A stretch of DNA of 64,000 nucleotides. Origin: Sphingosinicella sp. (GTDB lineage Bacteria > Pseudomonadota > Alphaproteobacteria > Sphingomonadales > Sphingomonadaceae). Position 1 is the stretch's first letter; each line of letters starts with the position of its first letter. The translations under genes and the position numbers were made by a program. The stretch lies in the NCBI RefSeq assembly GCF_013911755.1, contig NZ_JACESP010000006.1, positions 1 to 64,000 on the forward strand, given 5' to 3'. Positions 51,046 to 60,645 of this stretch are shown piece after piece. Below the pieces are notes generated by a model. It ran no database searches. It was not told the DNA's origin and saw nothing but the letters and a program-made list of their open reading frames with translations.

Positions 51046-53145
51046 ATGACGACGAAGAACGGCCTCCAGATCGCGGACAGCCTCGTCCGCTTCATCGAAG
51101 AGCAGGCGCTGCCCGGCACGGGCGTCGCCGCCGACGCCTTCTGGGCAGGCGTTGCGGACATCTACGCCCGCTTCGCCCCCGAAAACGCGGCGCTCCTCGC
51201 GAAGCGCGACGATCTGCAGGCGCGCATCGATGCCTGGCACACGGCGCGCGCCGGAAAGCCCCTCGACGCTGCCGAGTATCAGGCGTTCCTGCGCGAAATC
51301 GGCTACCTCGTGCCCGAACCCACGCCCTTCACCGTCACCACGCAGAATGTCGATGCGGAGCTTGCGACGCTCGCCGGGCCGCAGCTCGTCGTCCCCGTGC
51401 TCAACGCGCGTTTCGTGCTCAACGCCGCCAATGCGCGCTGGGGCAGCCTGTATGATGCGCTCTACGGCACCGATGCGATTCCGGGCACCCCGGTGGGGAA
51501 GGGCTATGATCCGGCGCGTGGCGCGCAGGTGATCGCGTGGGCGAAGGCATTCCTCGACCGCGCCGTGCCGCTCGCGAGCGGATCGTGGACGGGCTGGGCA
51601 GGCGGCACCCCCGCGCTCGCCGATCCCGCGCAGCTCGTCGGCCGCGCGGGCGACAACCTGCTGCTCCGCCACAACGGCCTCCACATTGAACTCGTCATCG
51701 ATCGCGCGCACCCGATCGGCCGCGACGATCCGGCGGGCCTCGCCGACGTCGTCCTCGAATCCGCGCTCTCCACGATCGTCGACCTTGAAGACTCGGTCGC
51801 CGCCGTGGACGCGGAAGACAAGGTCGCCGCCTATGCGAACTGGCTCGGCCTCATGAAGGGCGATCTTGAAGACACGTTCGAAAAGGCCGGCAAACCGATG
51901 ACGCGCCGCCTGAACGCGGACCGCGCCTATACCGCGCCGGACGGAACGGCCTTCACGCTGCCGGGCCGCAGTCTCCTCTTCGTGCGCAATGTCGGCCACC
52001 TGATGACGACGCCCGCCGTGCGCCTCCCCGATGGATCGGAAGCGCCCGAAGGCATCCTCGACGGCATCGTCACCAGCCTCATCGGCGTCCACGACCTCAA
52101 GCGTCAGGGCCGTTTCGTGAACAGCCGCGCCGGTTCGATCTACATCGTGAAGCCCAAGATGCACGGCCCCGAAGAGGCCGCGTTCACCAACCGTCTTTTC
52201 GACGCGATCGAGGATCTGCTCGGCCTCGCGCGCCACACGATCAAGGTCGGCGTGATGGATGAAGAGCGCCGCACGTCGGCCAATCTCGCGGCGTGCATCG
52301 CGGCGGTGAAGGATCGCATCGTCTTCATCAACACCGGCTTCCTCGATCGCACGGGCGACGAGATGCACACGTCGATGCGTGCGGGTGCGATGATCCGCAA
52401 GGGCGACATGAAGACGTCGGCATGGATCACCGCCTACGAGAACCGCAACGTGCAGATCGGCCTCGCCTGCGGGCTTTCGGGCCGCGCGCAGATCGGCAAG
52501 GGCATGTGGGCCGCGCCGGACCGGATGGCGGACATGCTGGAGCAGAAGATCGGTCATCCGAAGACGGGCGCGAACACCGCGTGGGTGCCTTCGCCCACCG
52601 CCGCCACGCTGCACGCGACGCACTATCACGCCGTCGATGTGTTCGCGCGTCAGGAAGAACGCCGCGCGGAGGGCATCGACAGCCTCGGCGCCCTCCTCAC
52701 CATCCCGCTCGCCGCCGGGCACAACTGGTCGTCCGAAGAGATCCGGGAGGAACTGGACAACAACGCGCAGGGCATTCTCGGCTATGTCGTGCGCTGGGTG
52801 GATCAGGGCGTCGGCTGCTCGAAGGTGCCCGACATTCACGACATCGGGCTGATGGAAGACCGCGCCACACTGCGCATTTCCTCGCAGCACATGGCGAACT
52901 GGCTGCTGCACGGCGTCTGCACGGCGGCGGACGTCGACGCCGCCTTCGCGCGCATGGCCGCGAAGGTCGACGCGCAGAACGCAGGCGACCCGCTCTACCG
53001 GCCGATGTCGGGCAACGAGACCACCAGCCTCGCCTATCAGGCCGCGCGCGCGCTCGTCTTCGAAGGTGTCAGCCAGCCGAGCGGCTACACCGAGCCGCTT
53101 CTTCACGCCTTCCGCGCGAAGGTGAAGGCGGCCGCGCGAACCTGA
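51046..53145 (+). CDS. glcB: Malate synthase G
   Basis: Condenses glyoxylate with acetyl-CoA to malate. The 699-residue monomeric G-form shows [56 protein letters not shown], the Mg-ligand region [18 protein letters not shown], and [26 protein letters not shown]. Length is slightly below the E. coli protein (723). Its stop lies inside the direct repeat proposed to regulate the downstream porin gene. Confidence 0.97.
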   Translation: MTTKNGLQIADSLVRFIEEQALPGTGVAADAFWAGVADIYARFAPENAALLAKRDDLQARIDAWHTARAGKPLDAAEYQAFLREIGYLVPEPTPFTVTTQNVDAELATLAGPQLVVPVLNARFVLNAANARWGSLYDALYGTDAIPGTPVGKGYDPARGAQVIAWAKAFLDRAVPLASGSWTGWAGGTPALADPAQLVGRAGDNLLLRHNGLHIELVIDRAHPIGRDDPAGLADVVLESALSTIVDLEDSVAAVDAEDKVAAYANWLGLMKGDLEDTFEKAGKPMTRRLNADRAYTAPDGTAFTLPGRSLLFVRNVGHLMTTPAVRLPDGSEAPEGILDGIVTSLIGVHDLKRQGRFVNSRAGSIYIVKPKMHGPEEAAFTNRLFDAIEDLLGLARHTIKVGVMDEERRTSANLAACIAAVKDRIVFINTGFLDRTGDEMHTSMRAGAMIRKGDMKTSAWITAYENRNVQIGLACGLSGRAQIGKGMWAAPDRMADMLEQKIGHPKTGANTAWVPSPTAATLHATHYHAVDVFARQEERRAEGIDSLGALLTIPLAAGHNWSSEEIREELDNNAQGILGYVVRWVDQGVGCSKVPDIHDIGLMEDRATLRISSQHMANWLLHGVCTAADVDAAFARMAAKVDAQNAGDPLYRPMSGNETTSLAYQAARALVFEGVSQPSGYTEPLLHAFRAKVKAAART

Positions 53146-53158
53146 CGGTTCGCTGACA
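53142..53158 (+). promoter_or_regulatory. 17-bp direct repeat, candidate response-regulator site upstream of the porin gene
   Basis: CTGACGGTTCGCTGACA: two CTGACR half-sites exactly 11 bp apart, about 76-92 nt before the porin ATG. It matches the element at 56878-56894 at 14 of 17 positions. Just downstream, CTGACA-N5-TGTCAG and GTGACAG (53153-53180) add related half-sites. Direct repeats at 11-bp spacing are typical of OmpR-type regulators. Confidence 0.5.
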
Positions 53159-53233
53159 CCCCCTGTCAGATAGGTGACAGCGCGGCGATGCTATCGGCGG
53201 CGCCGCGCCTGTTTTCTGCATGGGGAATTTATC

Positions 53234-54493
53234 ATGTCGCTCTCTGGTCTTTACCGTTCGCGCCTGCCGCTCTGCGCGGCATTGCTGCTGGGATCATCGC
53301 TCACACCGGCAGCGGCGGCACCGGCGGACGACATCGCCGAGCTCAAGGCCGCGGTCGAGGCGCTCCGCGCCGAACAGGCCCGTGCGCAGGCGCGCATCGC
53401 CGAGCTTGAAGGCGCGCTCGCAAGGCAGCGCGAAACCCCGGTCGCCGACGCGGCTGCGCCCGCTGCTGCGCCAGCGCCCGTCAGCAGCGAACCCTCGCGT
53501 CTCAGCCTCTCGGGCGACATGCGCGTGCGCTATGAATCCAACTTCGGCGTCGCCGGTGCGCGCGACCGTGATCGCGGCGTGCTCCGCGCGCGCCTGCGCG
53601 CCGCTTATGCGGTGAACGACTGGCTCACCGTCGGCGGCCAGCTCGCCACGGGCGATCCCGATGACCCCAACTCCGCCGACATGACGCTGTCGAACTTCGA
53701 CGATGATCTGCAGGTCAGCCTCGATCAGGCCTATATCCGCCTCACCCCCGGCGATCTTCAGGTCCACCTCGGCAAGATCCCGCAGCCGTTCATGCGCACC
53801 GAGCTCGTCTGGGACGGCGACGTCTCCCCGCAGGGCGCGTCCGCCGCGTACACCGCCGATCTCGGCGGCGTGAAGCTGAAGGCGGCAGGGCTCTACTTCC
53901 TCGTCGACGAATCCGTCGCCGGGCCGGACAGCCGCATGATCGGCGGCCAGCTCGCAATGCAGACACCTTCCGCGCCCATCCAGGCCGAACTCGCCGTCGG
54001 CTACTTCGACTACTCCCTGCGCAGCCTCGCCGGCGCGGATGCCGGCGATTTCCGCTCCAACCTCTTCGCAGGCGGGCGCTACCTCTCCGACTTCAACCTG
54101 CTCGACGTCATCGCCGCGCTCACCTGGAACGGCCTCGGCGAGAAGTGGCCCGTGCGCCTCGTCGGCGACTATGTGCACAACTACGGTGCCGCCACCGATG
54201 CCGACACCGGCTTCGGCGTCGATCTCCTCGTCGGCCGCGCCGCCAAGCCCGGCGACTGGCGCTTCGCCTACGGCTATGCCGAGGCCGACACCGACGCCGT
54301 CCTCGCCGCGTTCAGCCAGGACAACACCAACATCGCCACCAATTACATGCAGCACACGCTCGCCATCGATTTCGTGCCGAAACACAACCTCGTCCTCAAC
54401 GCCACATACTACCGCTACCGGCAGAAGGACGGCGTCATCGGCCCCGTCGATTGGCAGAACCGCCTGCGCCTCAATTTCCTCGTCAACTTCTAG
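53234..54493 (+). CDS. Putative porin with N-terminal coiled coil
   Basis: Outer-membrane porin, 419 residues. Signal peptide ends near AAAAPAD; then a coiled coil (DIAELKAAVEALRAEQARAQARIAELEGALARQ, about 30-62; key heptads LKAAVEALRAEQ), a Pro/Ala linker, and a barrel from LSLSGDMRVRYESNFG to the C-terminal LNFLVNF with terminal Phe. Resembles coiled-coil trimeric porins of the Porin_5/DcaP kind. ATG 53234 is preferred over upstream in-frame starts because the signal peptide begins there. Possibly controlled by the adjacent two-component system through the 53142 element. Confidence 0.88.
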   Translation: MSLSGLYRSRLPLCAALLLGSSLTPAAAAPADDIAELKAAVEALRAEQARAQARIAELEGALARQRETPVADAAAPAAAPAPVSSEPSRLSLSGDMRVRYESNFGVAGARDRDRGVLRARLRAAYAVNDWLTVGGQLATGDPDDPNSADMTLSNFDDDLQVSLDQAYIRLTPGDLQVHLGKIPQPFMRTELVWDGDVSPQGASAAYTADLGGVKLKAAGLYFLVDESVAGPDSRMIGGQLAMQTPSAPIQAELAVGYFDYSLRSLAGADAGDFRSNLFAGGRYLSDFNLLDVIAALTWNGLGEKWPVRLVGDYVHNYGAATDADTGFGVDLLVGRAAKPGDWRFAYGYAEADTDAVLAAFSQDNTNIATNYMQHTLAIDFVPKHNLVLNATYYRYRQKDGVIGPVDWQNRLRLNFLVNF

Positions 54494-55845
54494 GAAGCAG
54501 CAGCAGCCGGCCACGCAAGGCGGACTTCAAGACCGCCGAGCGGGCCGGCGCCGAGCGTCATTGCGCCATCGGTGGCGCTTACCAGGTCGCTCACGATCGC
54601 AAGCCCGAAGCCGTGGCCTGGCCCGGCCTCGTCAAGCCGCCCGCCGCGCACGAGCGCCGTCGCCGCGCGTGTATCGGCGATGCCGGGGCCGTCGTCCGCG
54701 ATGGTAACGCAAACCTCGTTATCGGCCGCAGTGCCGGACACGGTGACGCGTCGGCGGGCAAAGCGCGCGGCGTTTTCCATCAGCGCGCCGAGGATTTCGG
54801 CAAGGTCCGAAGCGGCAAATGGCAGTTCGATGTCTTCGGGCACATCGATCTCGAACACGATGCGTTCGCCCGCCTCGGTGCGTTCGAGGACCGCGGCGAC
54901 AGCCTCCGCTGCAGCGAGCACGTTCGCCCGCGACGCCGCCTGCGCCTCGCGCGCCACCGCCGAGCGCGAACGCGCAAGCTCCGCCTCCAGCGCCGCGCCC
55001 GCCGCCGCGATCGCGCGATCGAGCCCGTCCGCCGCCTCATGTGCACCCGCCTCGCGTGCACGGCGGCTCTGCGCAGCAAGCGCGGCAAGCGGCGTCTTCA
55101 GGCTGTGCGCGAGGTCGGCGGCGCGGCGGCGCGCACGGTCGACATCCGCCGCGCGCGCATCGGCAAGCGAGTTGATCGCGTTCGCCAGCGGATCGATCTC
55201 GGCGGGATGATCCGCCGAAAGCCGCGCACCCGGATTGCGCCGCATCCGGTCGAGCTCGGCACGAATGCGGCCGAGCGGCTTAAGCCCAAGCACCACCTGG
55301 CCGTAAGCTGCGCCTGTCAGCACGAGCCATAGCAGAACCAGCGAACCGATCATTTCAAGGCTGAACTCGCGCTGGGCGTCGCTCAGCGCGCTGTCATCTG
55401 TGGCGACCTGCACCAGCGCCGCGCGGCTGCTCCGGTCGGGCTCGACCATGCGCTCGATCACGAGCAACCCCTGCGCGAAGGGGCCGGGAACGCGCCTTAT
55501 ACGCCAATGGTCGCGCGGCGTGCCGGGCATGGACGTGATCGACTGATCCCAAAGCGAGGGCGAATGCGCCTGCCCGGACGCCGTGCTGACCTGCCAATAG
55601 AGGCCGCCCGCCGGCTGGTTGAAGCGGGTGTCGGAGGGAAGCGGATCGACGACCGGCCTCCCTTGGGTATCAAGCCTCAGCGCTGCGAGCAGTTCGTGCG
55701 CCTTGGCTTCCATCGACAGCGCTTCGCGGCGCTCGATATGGCGTTCGAACAGCAGGTGAAGACCAAAGCCCGCGATCGCGAGCGCGAGAAACACCGCCGC
55801 GGCAGCGCTCGCCAACAGCCGCAGCCGCAGCGAACGCACCGGCAT
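54490..55845 (-). CDS. Two-component sensor histidine kinase
   Basis: Membrane sensor kinase, 451 residues: helices at about 8-30 and 165-187 enclosing a periplasmic sensor of about 135 residues, a HAMP-like linker, the H-box ADLAHSLKTPLAAL (His247), the N-box ALMENAARFA and G-boxes DDGPGIAD and GHGFGLAI. The layout and DLAHSLKTPL match the PhoQ/QseC-like group. ATG 55845 overlaps the response-regulator stop; the stop shares CTAG with the converging porin gene. The signal sensed is unknown. Confidence 0.93.
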   Translation of the reverse strand: MPVRSLRLRLLASAAAAVFLALAIAGFGLHLLFERHIERREALSMEAKAHELLAALRLDTQGRPVVDPLPSDTRFNQPAGGLYWQVSTASGQAHSPSLWDQSITSMPGTPRDHWRIRRVPGPFAQGLLVIERMVEPDRSSRAALVQVATDDSALSDAQREFSLEMIGSLVLLWLVLTGAAYGQVVLGLKPLGRIRAELDRMRRNPGARLSADHPAEIDPLANAINSLADARAADVDRARRRAADLAHSLKTPLAALAAQSRRAREAGAHEAADGLDRAIAAAGAALEAELARSRSAVAREAQAASRANVLAAAEAVAAVLERTEAGERIVFEIDVPEDIELPFAASDLAEILGALMENAARFARRRVTVSGTAADNEVCVTIADDGPGIADTRAATALVRGGRLDEAGPGHGFGLAIVSDLVSATDGAMTLGAGPLGGLEVRLAWPAAAAS

Positions 55846-56507
55846 CAGCCTTCCTCCGAAAGAACGTAGCCGAAACCGCGCCGCGTCTCGACAATGCCCG
55901 GCCCCACCTTGCGACGCAGCCGGGTGACGAGCGCTTCGATGGCGTTGGTGTCCCCCACATCGGCGGTGCCGTAGAGATGTTCGGCGATGTCATGGGCGGC
56001 GATCACGCTGCCGCGCTGGTGCGCAAGGAATTCAAGGAAACGGTATTCGAGCGGTGACAGGCGGATCGTGTGGGTATCGACATGCGCGGACATACGGCTC
56101 GTATCGAGCGCCAGGCGGCCGATGCGGATGACCGACGATCCGTGTCCGGCCGCCCGGCGCAGCAGCGCGCGCACCCGCGCCACGAGTTCGCCCATCGCGA
56201 AGGGCTTGGCGAGATAATCGTCTGCGCCCGCATCGATGCCCTCGACCTTCTCGGTCCATTCGCTGCGCGCGGTGAGGATCAGCACCGGGAAGTTGCGCCC
56301 CGAGCTCCGCCATCGCCGCAGCACGCTGAGCCCGTCGAGGCGCGGCAAGCCGAGATCGAGGATGACGGCGGCATAGTTCTCGGTATCGCCGCGATACCAC
56401 GCGTCATCGCCGGTCACGGCAAGATCGACGACGAAGCCCGCTTCACCGAGCGCGCGGACGAGATCGTCCCCCACATCGGGATCGTCCTCCACCACGAGCA
56501 GGCGCAT
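55845..56507 (-). CDS. OmpR/PhoB family response regulator
   Basis: Response regulator, 220 residues: receiver domain with MRLLVVEDDPDVG, phospho-acceptor Asp51 in VILDLGLPRLDGL and Lys in DDYLAKPFAMGE, then a winged-helix effector domain (IRLSPLEYRFLEFLA, NAIEALVTRLRRKVG, TRRGFGYVL). ATG 56507 overlaps the PepSY gene stop. The operon PepSY-RR-kinase and the matching 11-bp direct repeats at 56878 and 53142 suggest autoregulation and control of the porin. Confidence 0.94.
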   Translation of the reverse strand: MRLLVVEDDPDVGDDLVRALGEAGFVVDLAVTGDDAWYRGDTENYAAVILDLGLPRLDGLSVLRRWRSSGRNFPVLILTARSEWTEKVEGIDAGADDYLAKPFAMGELVARVRALLRRAAGHGSSVIRIGRLALDTSRMSAHVDTHTIRLSPLEYRFLEFLAHQRGSVIAAHDIAEHLYGTADVGDTNAIEALVTRLRRKVGPGIVETRRGFGYVLSEEG

Positions 56508-56854
56508 CAATCATCCTCGATCTTGATGAGCGCGCCCGTGCGGGCATCGAGTTCGACCTCGCGCACGCGGCCTTTCCTGGTCAGGATCTTGACCTCATAG
56601 CTGAGCACGCCGTCATCCTGCTCGAGTTCGATCTTCAGCACTTCCCCTTTAACACGCGCCTGCGCAAGCGCGAGGATACGGGGCAGCGGCAGGAGATCGC
56701 CGCGCTCGACGGCGGCGCGAATCGAATTCGCTTCCTCGGCCTTCTTCGCCTTCTTGTCTTTCGCGGGCGCCCCCGAGGCGAGCGCAAGCGTCGTCGCCAA
56801 AGCGAAAACCGTCAGAAAGACCCAGCGAACGCCGGATTTCAGGATCGTCTGCAT
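56507..56854 (-). CDS. PepSY domain-containing exported protein
   Basis: Periplasmic protein of 115 residues with signal peptide (VFLTVFALATTLALASGAPA) and a C-terminal PepSY domain (LPRILALAQARVKGEVLKIELEQDDGVLSYEVKIL, then GRVREVELDARTGALIKIEDD; key motif ELDARTG). PepSY proteins of this kind often accompany PhoPQ/QseBC-type systems. ATG 56854 is used; a GTG three codons upstream is possible. First gene of the PepSY-RR-kinase operon. Confidence 0.9.
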   Translation of the reverse strand: MQTILKSGVRWVFLTVFALATTLALASGAPAKDKKAKKAEEANSIRAAVERGDLLPLPRILALAQARVKGEVLKIELEQDDGVLSYEVKILTRKGRVREVELDARTGALIKIEDD

Positions 56855-56877
56855 CCGCCGCACCTAGCACGCCGGGG

Positions 56878-56894
56878 CTGACGCTTTGCTGACG
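56878..56894. promoter_or_regulatory. 17-bp direct repeat, candidate response-regulator site between two PepSY genes
   Basis: CTGACGCTTTGCTGACG: two CTGACG half-sites 11 bp apart in the divergent gap, 24 nt from the minus-strand PepSY start and about 70 nt from the plus-strand one. Near-identical to the porin upstream element at 53142-53158. Confidence 0.55.
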
Positions 56895-56963
56895 ACCACA
56901 GACGATCGCATGTCAGGCGCGGGCGGCTATCCGGCGGCGATATCGAACCCAAGGAGATTGCCC

Positions 56964-57218
56964 ATGAACCGATACGTTCTCCCCGCCGCCGTCCTCGCTC
57001 TCGCCGCACCGTTCACCGCCTGCGCGGCACCCGCTGCCAAGCCGAAGTCGTTCGGCGCCGCTGAAAAGCACGCCGCGAAGCAAGGCGTGCGTGCTGACGA
57101 GATCAAGATCAAGCGCTCCACGATCAAGGTGGAAGGCCGCGACGACCGGAATCGCAAGGTGGAACTCGTGCTCGATCGGCGGACCGGCGAAGTGCTCGAC
57201 CGGCGCTTCGACGACTGA
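56964..57218 (+). CDS. Small PepSY-like exported protein
   Basis: 84-residue protein with signal peptide (LPAAVLALAAPFTACAAPA) and a PepSY-type domain: AAEKHAAKQGVRADEIKIKRSTIKVEGRD, then KVELVLDRRTGEVLDRRFDD (key motif LDRRTGEVL). AAGGAGA lies six bases before ATG 56964. Divergent from the PepSY-RR-kinase operon and likely co-regulated through the 56878 element. A weak lipobox (FTAC) may make it a lipoprotein. Confidence 0.85.
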   Translation: MNRYVLPAAVLALAAPFTACAAPAAKPKSFGAAEKHAAKQGVRADEIKIKRSTIKVEGRDDRNRKVELVLDRRTGEVLDRRFDD

Positions 57219-57319
57219 CCGGGCGGGAACCGGTCAGGCGACGACCCCTTTCAATTGATCGGTTCCCATCCCGTCGCATCAGGCTAAGCATCCCCCGAAC
57301 TGGATATGGGGAGTTGCAC

Positions 57320-58132
57320 ATGGCCTACGATCACATCCTGCTCGATGAACGGGACGGCATCGCGACGCTGACCATAAACCGGCCGGATGTGCTGAATGGC
57401 CTCAGCACCCATTCGGTCGGCGAGATGATCCACGCGATCGATGCCGTGCGGGATCGCGGCACGGCCCGCGTGCTGCTGATGACCGGCGCGGGCCGCGGCT
57501 TTTCCTCGGGCGCGGATCTTTCGGGCGGCAATGCGGGCGCGGCGCCGGACAGCAGCGGGCTCCCTGCAGGCCCGATGGATACGGGCAAGGTGCTCGAAAG
57601 CCATTTCAACCCGCTGCTCGAGCGGCTGATGGATCTGCCCGTCCCCTTCGTCACCGCCGTGAATGGCCCCGCAGCCGGCGCAGGTGCATCGATCGCGCTT
57701 GCGGGCGACATCGTGATCGCCGCCCGCTCCGCCTATTTCCTGCAGGCCTTCGTCAACATCGGCCTCGTGCCCGATGTCGGCTCGACATGGATCCTGCCGC
57801 GCCTCGCCGGTCGCGCACGGGCGCAGGCGATGATGATGCTCGGCGAGAAGGTGCCGGCCGCGCAGGCGCTCGACTGGGGCATGATCTACAAGGTGGTCGA
57901 CGATGATGCATTGATGACCGAGGCGGGCGCGCTCGCCGCGCGGCTCGCGAAGGGACCGACGAAGGCTTATGCGCTCATCCGTCAGGGCCTGCGCCAATGC
58001 CTCGACAAGCCGCTCAGCGAAGGGCTGATGGTCGAACGCCGCAACCAGCGGCTCGCGGGACTTACCGAGGATTTCGCGGAAGGCGTGGCCGCCTTCCTGC
58101 AAAAGCGCCCCGCCAACTTCAAAGGGCGTTAG
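57320..58132 (+). CDS. Enoyl-CoA hydratase/isomerase, PaaG-like
   Basis: Crotonase-fold enzyme, 270 residues. The run AFVNIGLVPDVGSTWILPRLAGRARA with EKVPAAQALDWGMIYKVVDD (key part LVPDVGSTWILP) closely follows PaaG, the ring-1,2-epoxyphenylacetyl-CoA isomerase; catalytic Asp lies in VPDVGST. Oxyanion-hole glycine in NGPAAGAGASIAL. GGGGAG precedes ATG 57320 by six bases. The 3' end overlaps the converging crotonase gene by 14 nt. Could serve phenylacetate or general beta-oxidation; no other paa genes are seen nearby. Confidence 0.88.
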   Translation: MAYDHILLDERDGIATLTINRPDVLNGLSTHSVGEMIHAIDAVRDRGTARVLLMTGAGRGFSSGADLSGGNAGAAPDSSGLPAGPMDTGKVLESHFNPLLERLMDLPVPFVTAVNGPAAGAGASIALAGDIVIAARSAYFLQAFVNIGLVPDVGSTWILPRLAGRARAQAMMMLGEKVPAAQALDWGMIYKVVDDDALMTEAGALAARLAKGPTKAYALIRQGLRQCLDKPLSEGLMVERRNQRLAGLTEDFAEGVAAFLQKRPANFKGR

Positions 58133-58901
58133 GAGGCCTGCGAACGCCCGCGTTCCAGAACGGACTTTTTCGCCGCGCCTCTACCGCCTCGGCGCCGATC
58201 GCGCTATTGCCCGCCGACCGTTCGCTCTCCAGTGCCATGGCCTCGCCGAAGGGAAGCGCGAAGCCGTCGTCGATGAGCGCCTTCAGAGCCTTCAGCGTCT
58301 CGGGATCGGCGGAGATCATGTCCTCTGCAAGGCGCCGTGCCGCCGGCATCAGTTCGGCGGGCGCAACGACCCGGTTCACAAGGCCCCAGCGTTCCGCCGT
58401 CGCGGCGTCGATGAAATTGCCGGTCAGCGACAGTTCCTTGGCGCGCGAGATGCCGATGGCACGGCTCAGTCGCTGGCTGAGGCCCCAGCCGGGCATCAGG
58501 CCGAGGCGCGCGTGCGTGTCGGCGAAGCGTGCGGTCTCTGACGCGATCAGCACGTCGCAGGCAAGCGCCAGTTCGAAGCCGCCGGTGATGGCGACGCCGT
58601 TGATCGCCGCGATCACGGGGCCGGAGAAGCGGCCGAGCGCGCTCACGGGGTCTTCCTTGGCGACCGCGTCCGCGAGGTTCGACGCGCCCGATCCCAGTTC
58701 CTTGAGATCGAGGCCAGCCGTGAACGCCCGGTCTCCCGCGCCAGTCAGAATCGCCACGCGGATGTCGGGATCAGCCTCAAGCGCGTCGAAGCTGCGCGCG
58801 AGTTCGCTGCGCAGCGCCTTCGAAAGCGCGTTCATCGCTTCCGGGCGGTTCATCGTGACGACGGCGTAACCCCCGCAGCGCTCGATCTCGACAACCGCCA
58901 T
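58119..58901 (-). CDS. Enoyl-CoA hydratase/isomerase family protein
   Basis: Second crotonase, 260 residues, with AGDRAFTAGLDLKELG, AAINGVAITGGFELALACDVLIAS and ADTHARLGLMPGWGLSQRLSRAIG. Start ATG 58901 overlaps the tgt stop, so it lies at the end of the tgt-containing gene string. Catalytic acidic residues differ from classical enoyl-CoA hydratase, so isomerase or other crotonase chemistry is possible. Confidence 0.9.
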   Translation of the reverse strand: MAVVEIERCGGYAVVTMNRPEAMNALSKALRSELARSFDALEADPDIRVAILTGAGDRAFTAGLDLKELGSGASNLADAVAKEDPVSALGRFSGPVIAAINGVAITGGFELALACDVLIASETARFADTHARLGLMPGWGLSQRLSRAIGISRAKELSLTGNFIDAATAERWGLVNRVVAPAELMPAARRLAEDMISADPETLKALKALIDDGFALPFGEAMALESERSAGNSAIGAEAVEARRKSPFWNAGVRRPPNAL

Positions 58902-60025
58902 CAGCCATCCTTCCGGTAGCGGCCGACGAACGCCTGCGCGAACGCCTCCAGCCGCCCCTCCGCGATGGCCTGCCGAAGCCCCGCCATCAACTGTTGATAA
59001 AAGGAGAGATTGTGCTCGGTCATCAGCATCGCGCCCAGGATTTCGCCTGAGCGGATCAGGTGGTGGATGTAAGCGCGGCTCCAGCCGTGACACACCGGGC
59101 AGCTGCAATCGGGATCGAGCGGGCCTGTATCCTCCGCGAAGCGCGCGTTGCGAAGGTTGATCGGCCCATCGTGCGTGAACGCCTGCCCGTTGCGGCCCGA
59201 TCGCGTCGGCAGCACGCAGTCGAACATGTCGATGCCCCGCTGCACCGCCCCCACGATGTCGTCGGGCTTGCCGACGCCCATCAGGTAGCGCGGCCGGTCC
59301 TCCGGCAGCAGCCCCGGCGCATAGTCGAGCACTTCGAACATCTGCGGCTGGCCTTCGCCCACCGCGAGGCCGCCGATCGCGTACCCGTCAAAGCCGATCT
59401 CGGTCAGCGCCTGCGAGGAGGCGCGGCGCAGGTCCTCGAACATCGATCCCTGCTGGATGCCGAACAGCGCTGCGCGGCCCGCGTGCTCGTGCCCGTCGAA
59501 GCCCTCGCGCGAACGCTTCGCCCAGCGCATCGACATCTCCATCGACTTCGCCGCCACCGCGTGCGGCGCCGGAAACGCGGTGCACTCATCGAACGCCATC
59601 ACGATGTCGCTGCCGAGGTTGCGCTGGATCTCCATCGAGCGTTCGGGCGTCAGCAGGTGCCGCGAACCGTCGAGGTGCGAGGCGAAGCGCACGCCCTCCT
59701 CGGTCACCTTGGTGAGGTCCGAAAGGCTCATCACCTGATAGCCGCCCGAATCGGTCAGGATCGGCCGGTCCCAGCCCATGAAGCGGTGCAGCCCGCCAAG
59801 GCGCGCCATGCGCTCGTCGCCGGGGCGCAGCATCAGGTGATAGGTGTTGCCGAGGATGATGTCGGCCCCGGTGGCGCGCACGTCCGCGGGCTTCATCGCC
59901 TTCACGGTCGCGGCGGTGCCGACCGGCATGAACGCGGGCGTGCGGATGTCGCCGCGCATCATGCGGATCCTGCCGGTGCGCGCCTTGCCGTCGCGCGCGT
60001 GGATGGAAAAGTCGAAACGCGTCAT
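58901..60025 (-). CDS. tgt: tRNA-guanine(34) transglycosylase Tgt
   Basis: Exchanges guanine 34 for preQ1 in tRNAs with GUN anticodons. The 374-residue protein has [12 protein letters not shown] (catalytic Asp), [38 protein letters not shown] with the nucleophile Asp, and the zinc site [21 protein letters not shown] 60025 ([13 protein letters not shown]) is chosen over a start four codons upstream. Located in the same string as queA, with a lipoprotein gene between. Confidence 0.97.
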   Translation of the reverse strand: MTRFDFSIHARDGKARTGRIRMMRGDIRTPAFMPVGTAATVKAMKPADVRATGADIILGNTYHLMLRPGDERMARLGGLHRFMGWDRPILTDSGGYQVMSLSDLTKVTEEGVRFASHLDGSRHLLTPERSMEIQRNLGSDIVMAFDECTAFPAPHAVAAKSMEMSMRWAKRSREGFDGHEHAGRAALFGIQQGSMFEDLRRASSQALTEIGFDGYAIGGLAVGEGQPQMFEVLDYAPGLLPEDRPRYLMGVGKPDDIVGAVQRGIDMFDCVLPTRSGRNGQAFTHDGPINLRNARFAEDTGPLDPDCSCPVCHGWSRAYIHHLIRSGEILGAMLMTEHNLSFYQQLMAGLRQAIAEGRLEAFAQAFVGRYRKDG

Positions 60026-60064
60026 GGCGCGCCGCATAAAGCGAAGCGCGCGCGCTGGAAACGT

Positions 60065-60598
60065 TTATCCGCTGACGATGTGGATGCTGCCCTTAGCGCC
60101 CGCCGCCCCGTCCACGGTCTCGTCGACGAGTTCGACGACGAAGGCGTCGCCGTCCGCGGTCTCGCCGGTCAGCGTATCGCCTTCGCGTTCGAACGTGATG
60201 CCCTTCTGCGTGAAGCGCCGCGCGAACCAGCCCGCCACGGTCTTCGCGTTGGCAGGTGCGGTGAAGCCGACATCGACCGCGCTGTCGCCTTCCTTGTCCT
60301 TGGCGCCGGCGTCCACCCGGATCTCCCCGATCGTCGAGCCGGGGTAGAGCTTCACCCCGTCGATATCGAAATCGTCCGCACCGAGCGCCATCTTCGGCAG
60401 CTTGAGATTAAGGTCGAAGCCCGGCGTCGTCACCGTCACCGCCCCCGTCTTGCCGTCCGCCGCCGCCTCGAACACGCGCTTGCCCTGATCGTTCGCCGCG
60501 ACGATCGCCACGTCCGCGCCCTTTTCGGGCTGATCGGCGGGTTCATCACACGCCGCAAGGCCAAGCACGGCAAGCGCGGGTATCATCAGCTTCATCAT
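60065..60598 (-). CDS. Hypothetical lipoprotein
   Basis: 177-residue protein with a lipoprotein signal peptide and lipobox: MIPALAVLGLAAC, so cleavage is expected before Cys (about residue 17). The mature part is acidic, with VTVTTPGFDLNLKLPKMALG and a repeated beta-rich pattern, and no motif I recognise. Two adjacent ATGs (60598, 60595) follow a GAGGTGG site. Lies between queA and tgt on the same strand. Confidence 0.8.
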   Translation of the reverse strand: MMKLMIPALAVLGLAACDEPADQPEKGADVAIVAANDQGKRVFEAAADGKTGAVTVTTPGFDLNLKLPKMALGADDFDIDGVKLYPGSTIGEIRVDAGAKDKEGDSAVDVGFTAPANAKTVAGWFARRFTQKGITFEREGDTLTGETADGDAFVVELVDETVDGAAGAKGSIHIVSG

Positions 60599-60645
60599 GA
60601 CCACCTCATTAACCGTATTACGCAAATAATACAGCAGCGGCCACA

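Noticed and set aside
51010-53106. A 698-codon minus-strand frame opposite malate synthase G
   Set aside because: Shadow of glcB in high-GC DNA; no recognisable domain, low-complexity composition.
53153-53180. CTGACA/CTGTCA/GTGACA triplets read as a Pho box for the porin gene
   Set aside because: Spacings are 10 and 11 nt and the half-sites differ from CTGTCAT; the better match is to the direct repeat near the adjacent two-component operon, so a PhoB site is not claimed.
57320-58901. A phenylacetate (paa) catabolic cluster around the PaaG-like gene
   Set aside because: No paaABCDE, paaZ or paaK genes are present; only two crotonases lie here beside tRNA-modification genes.
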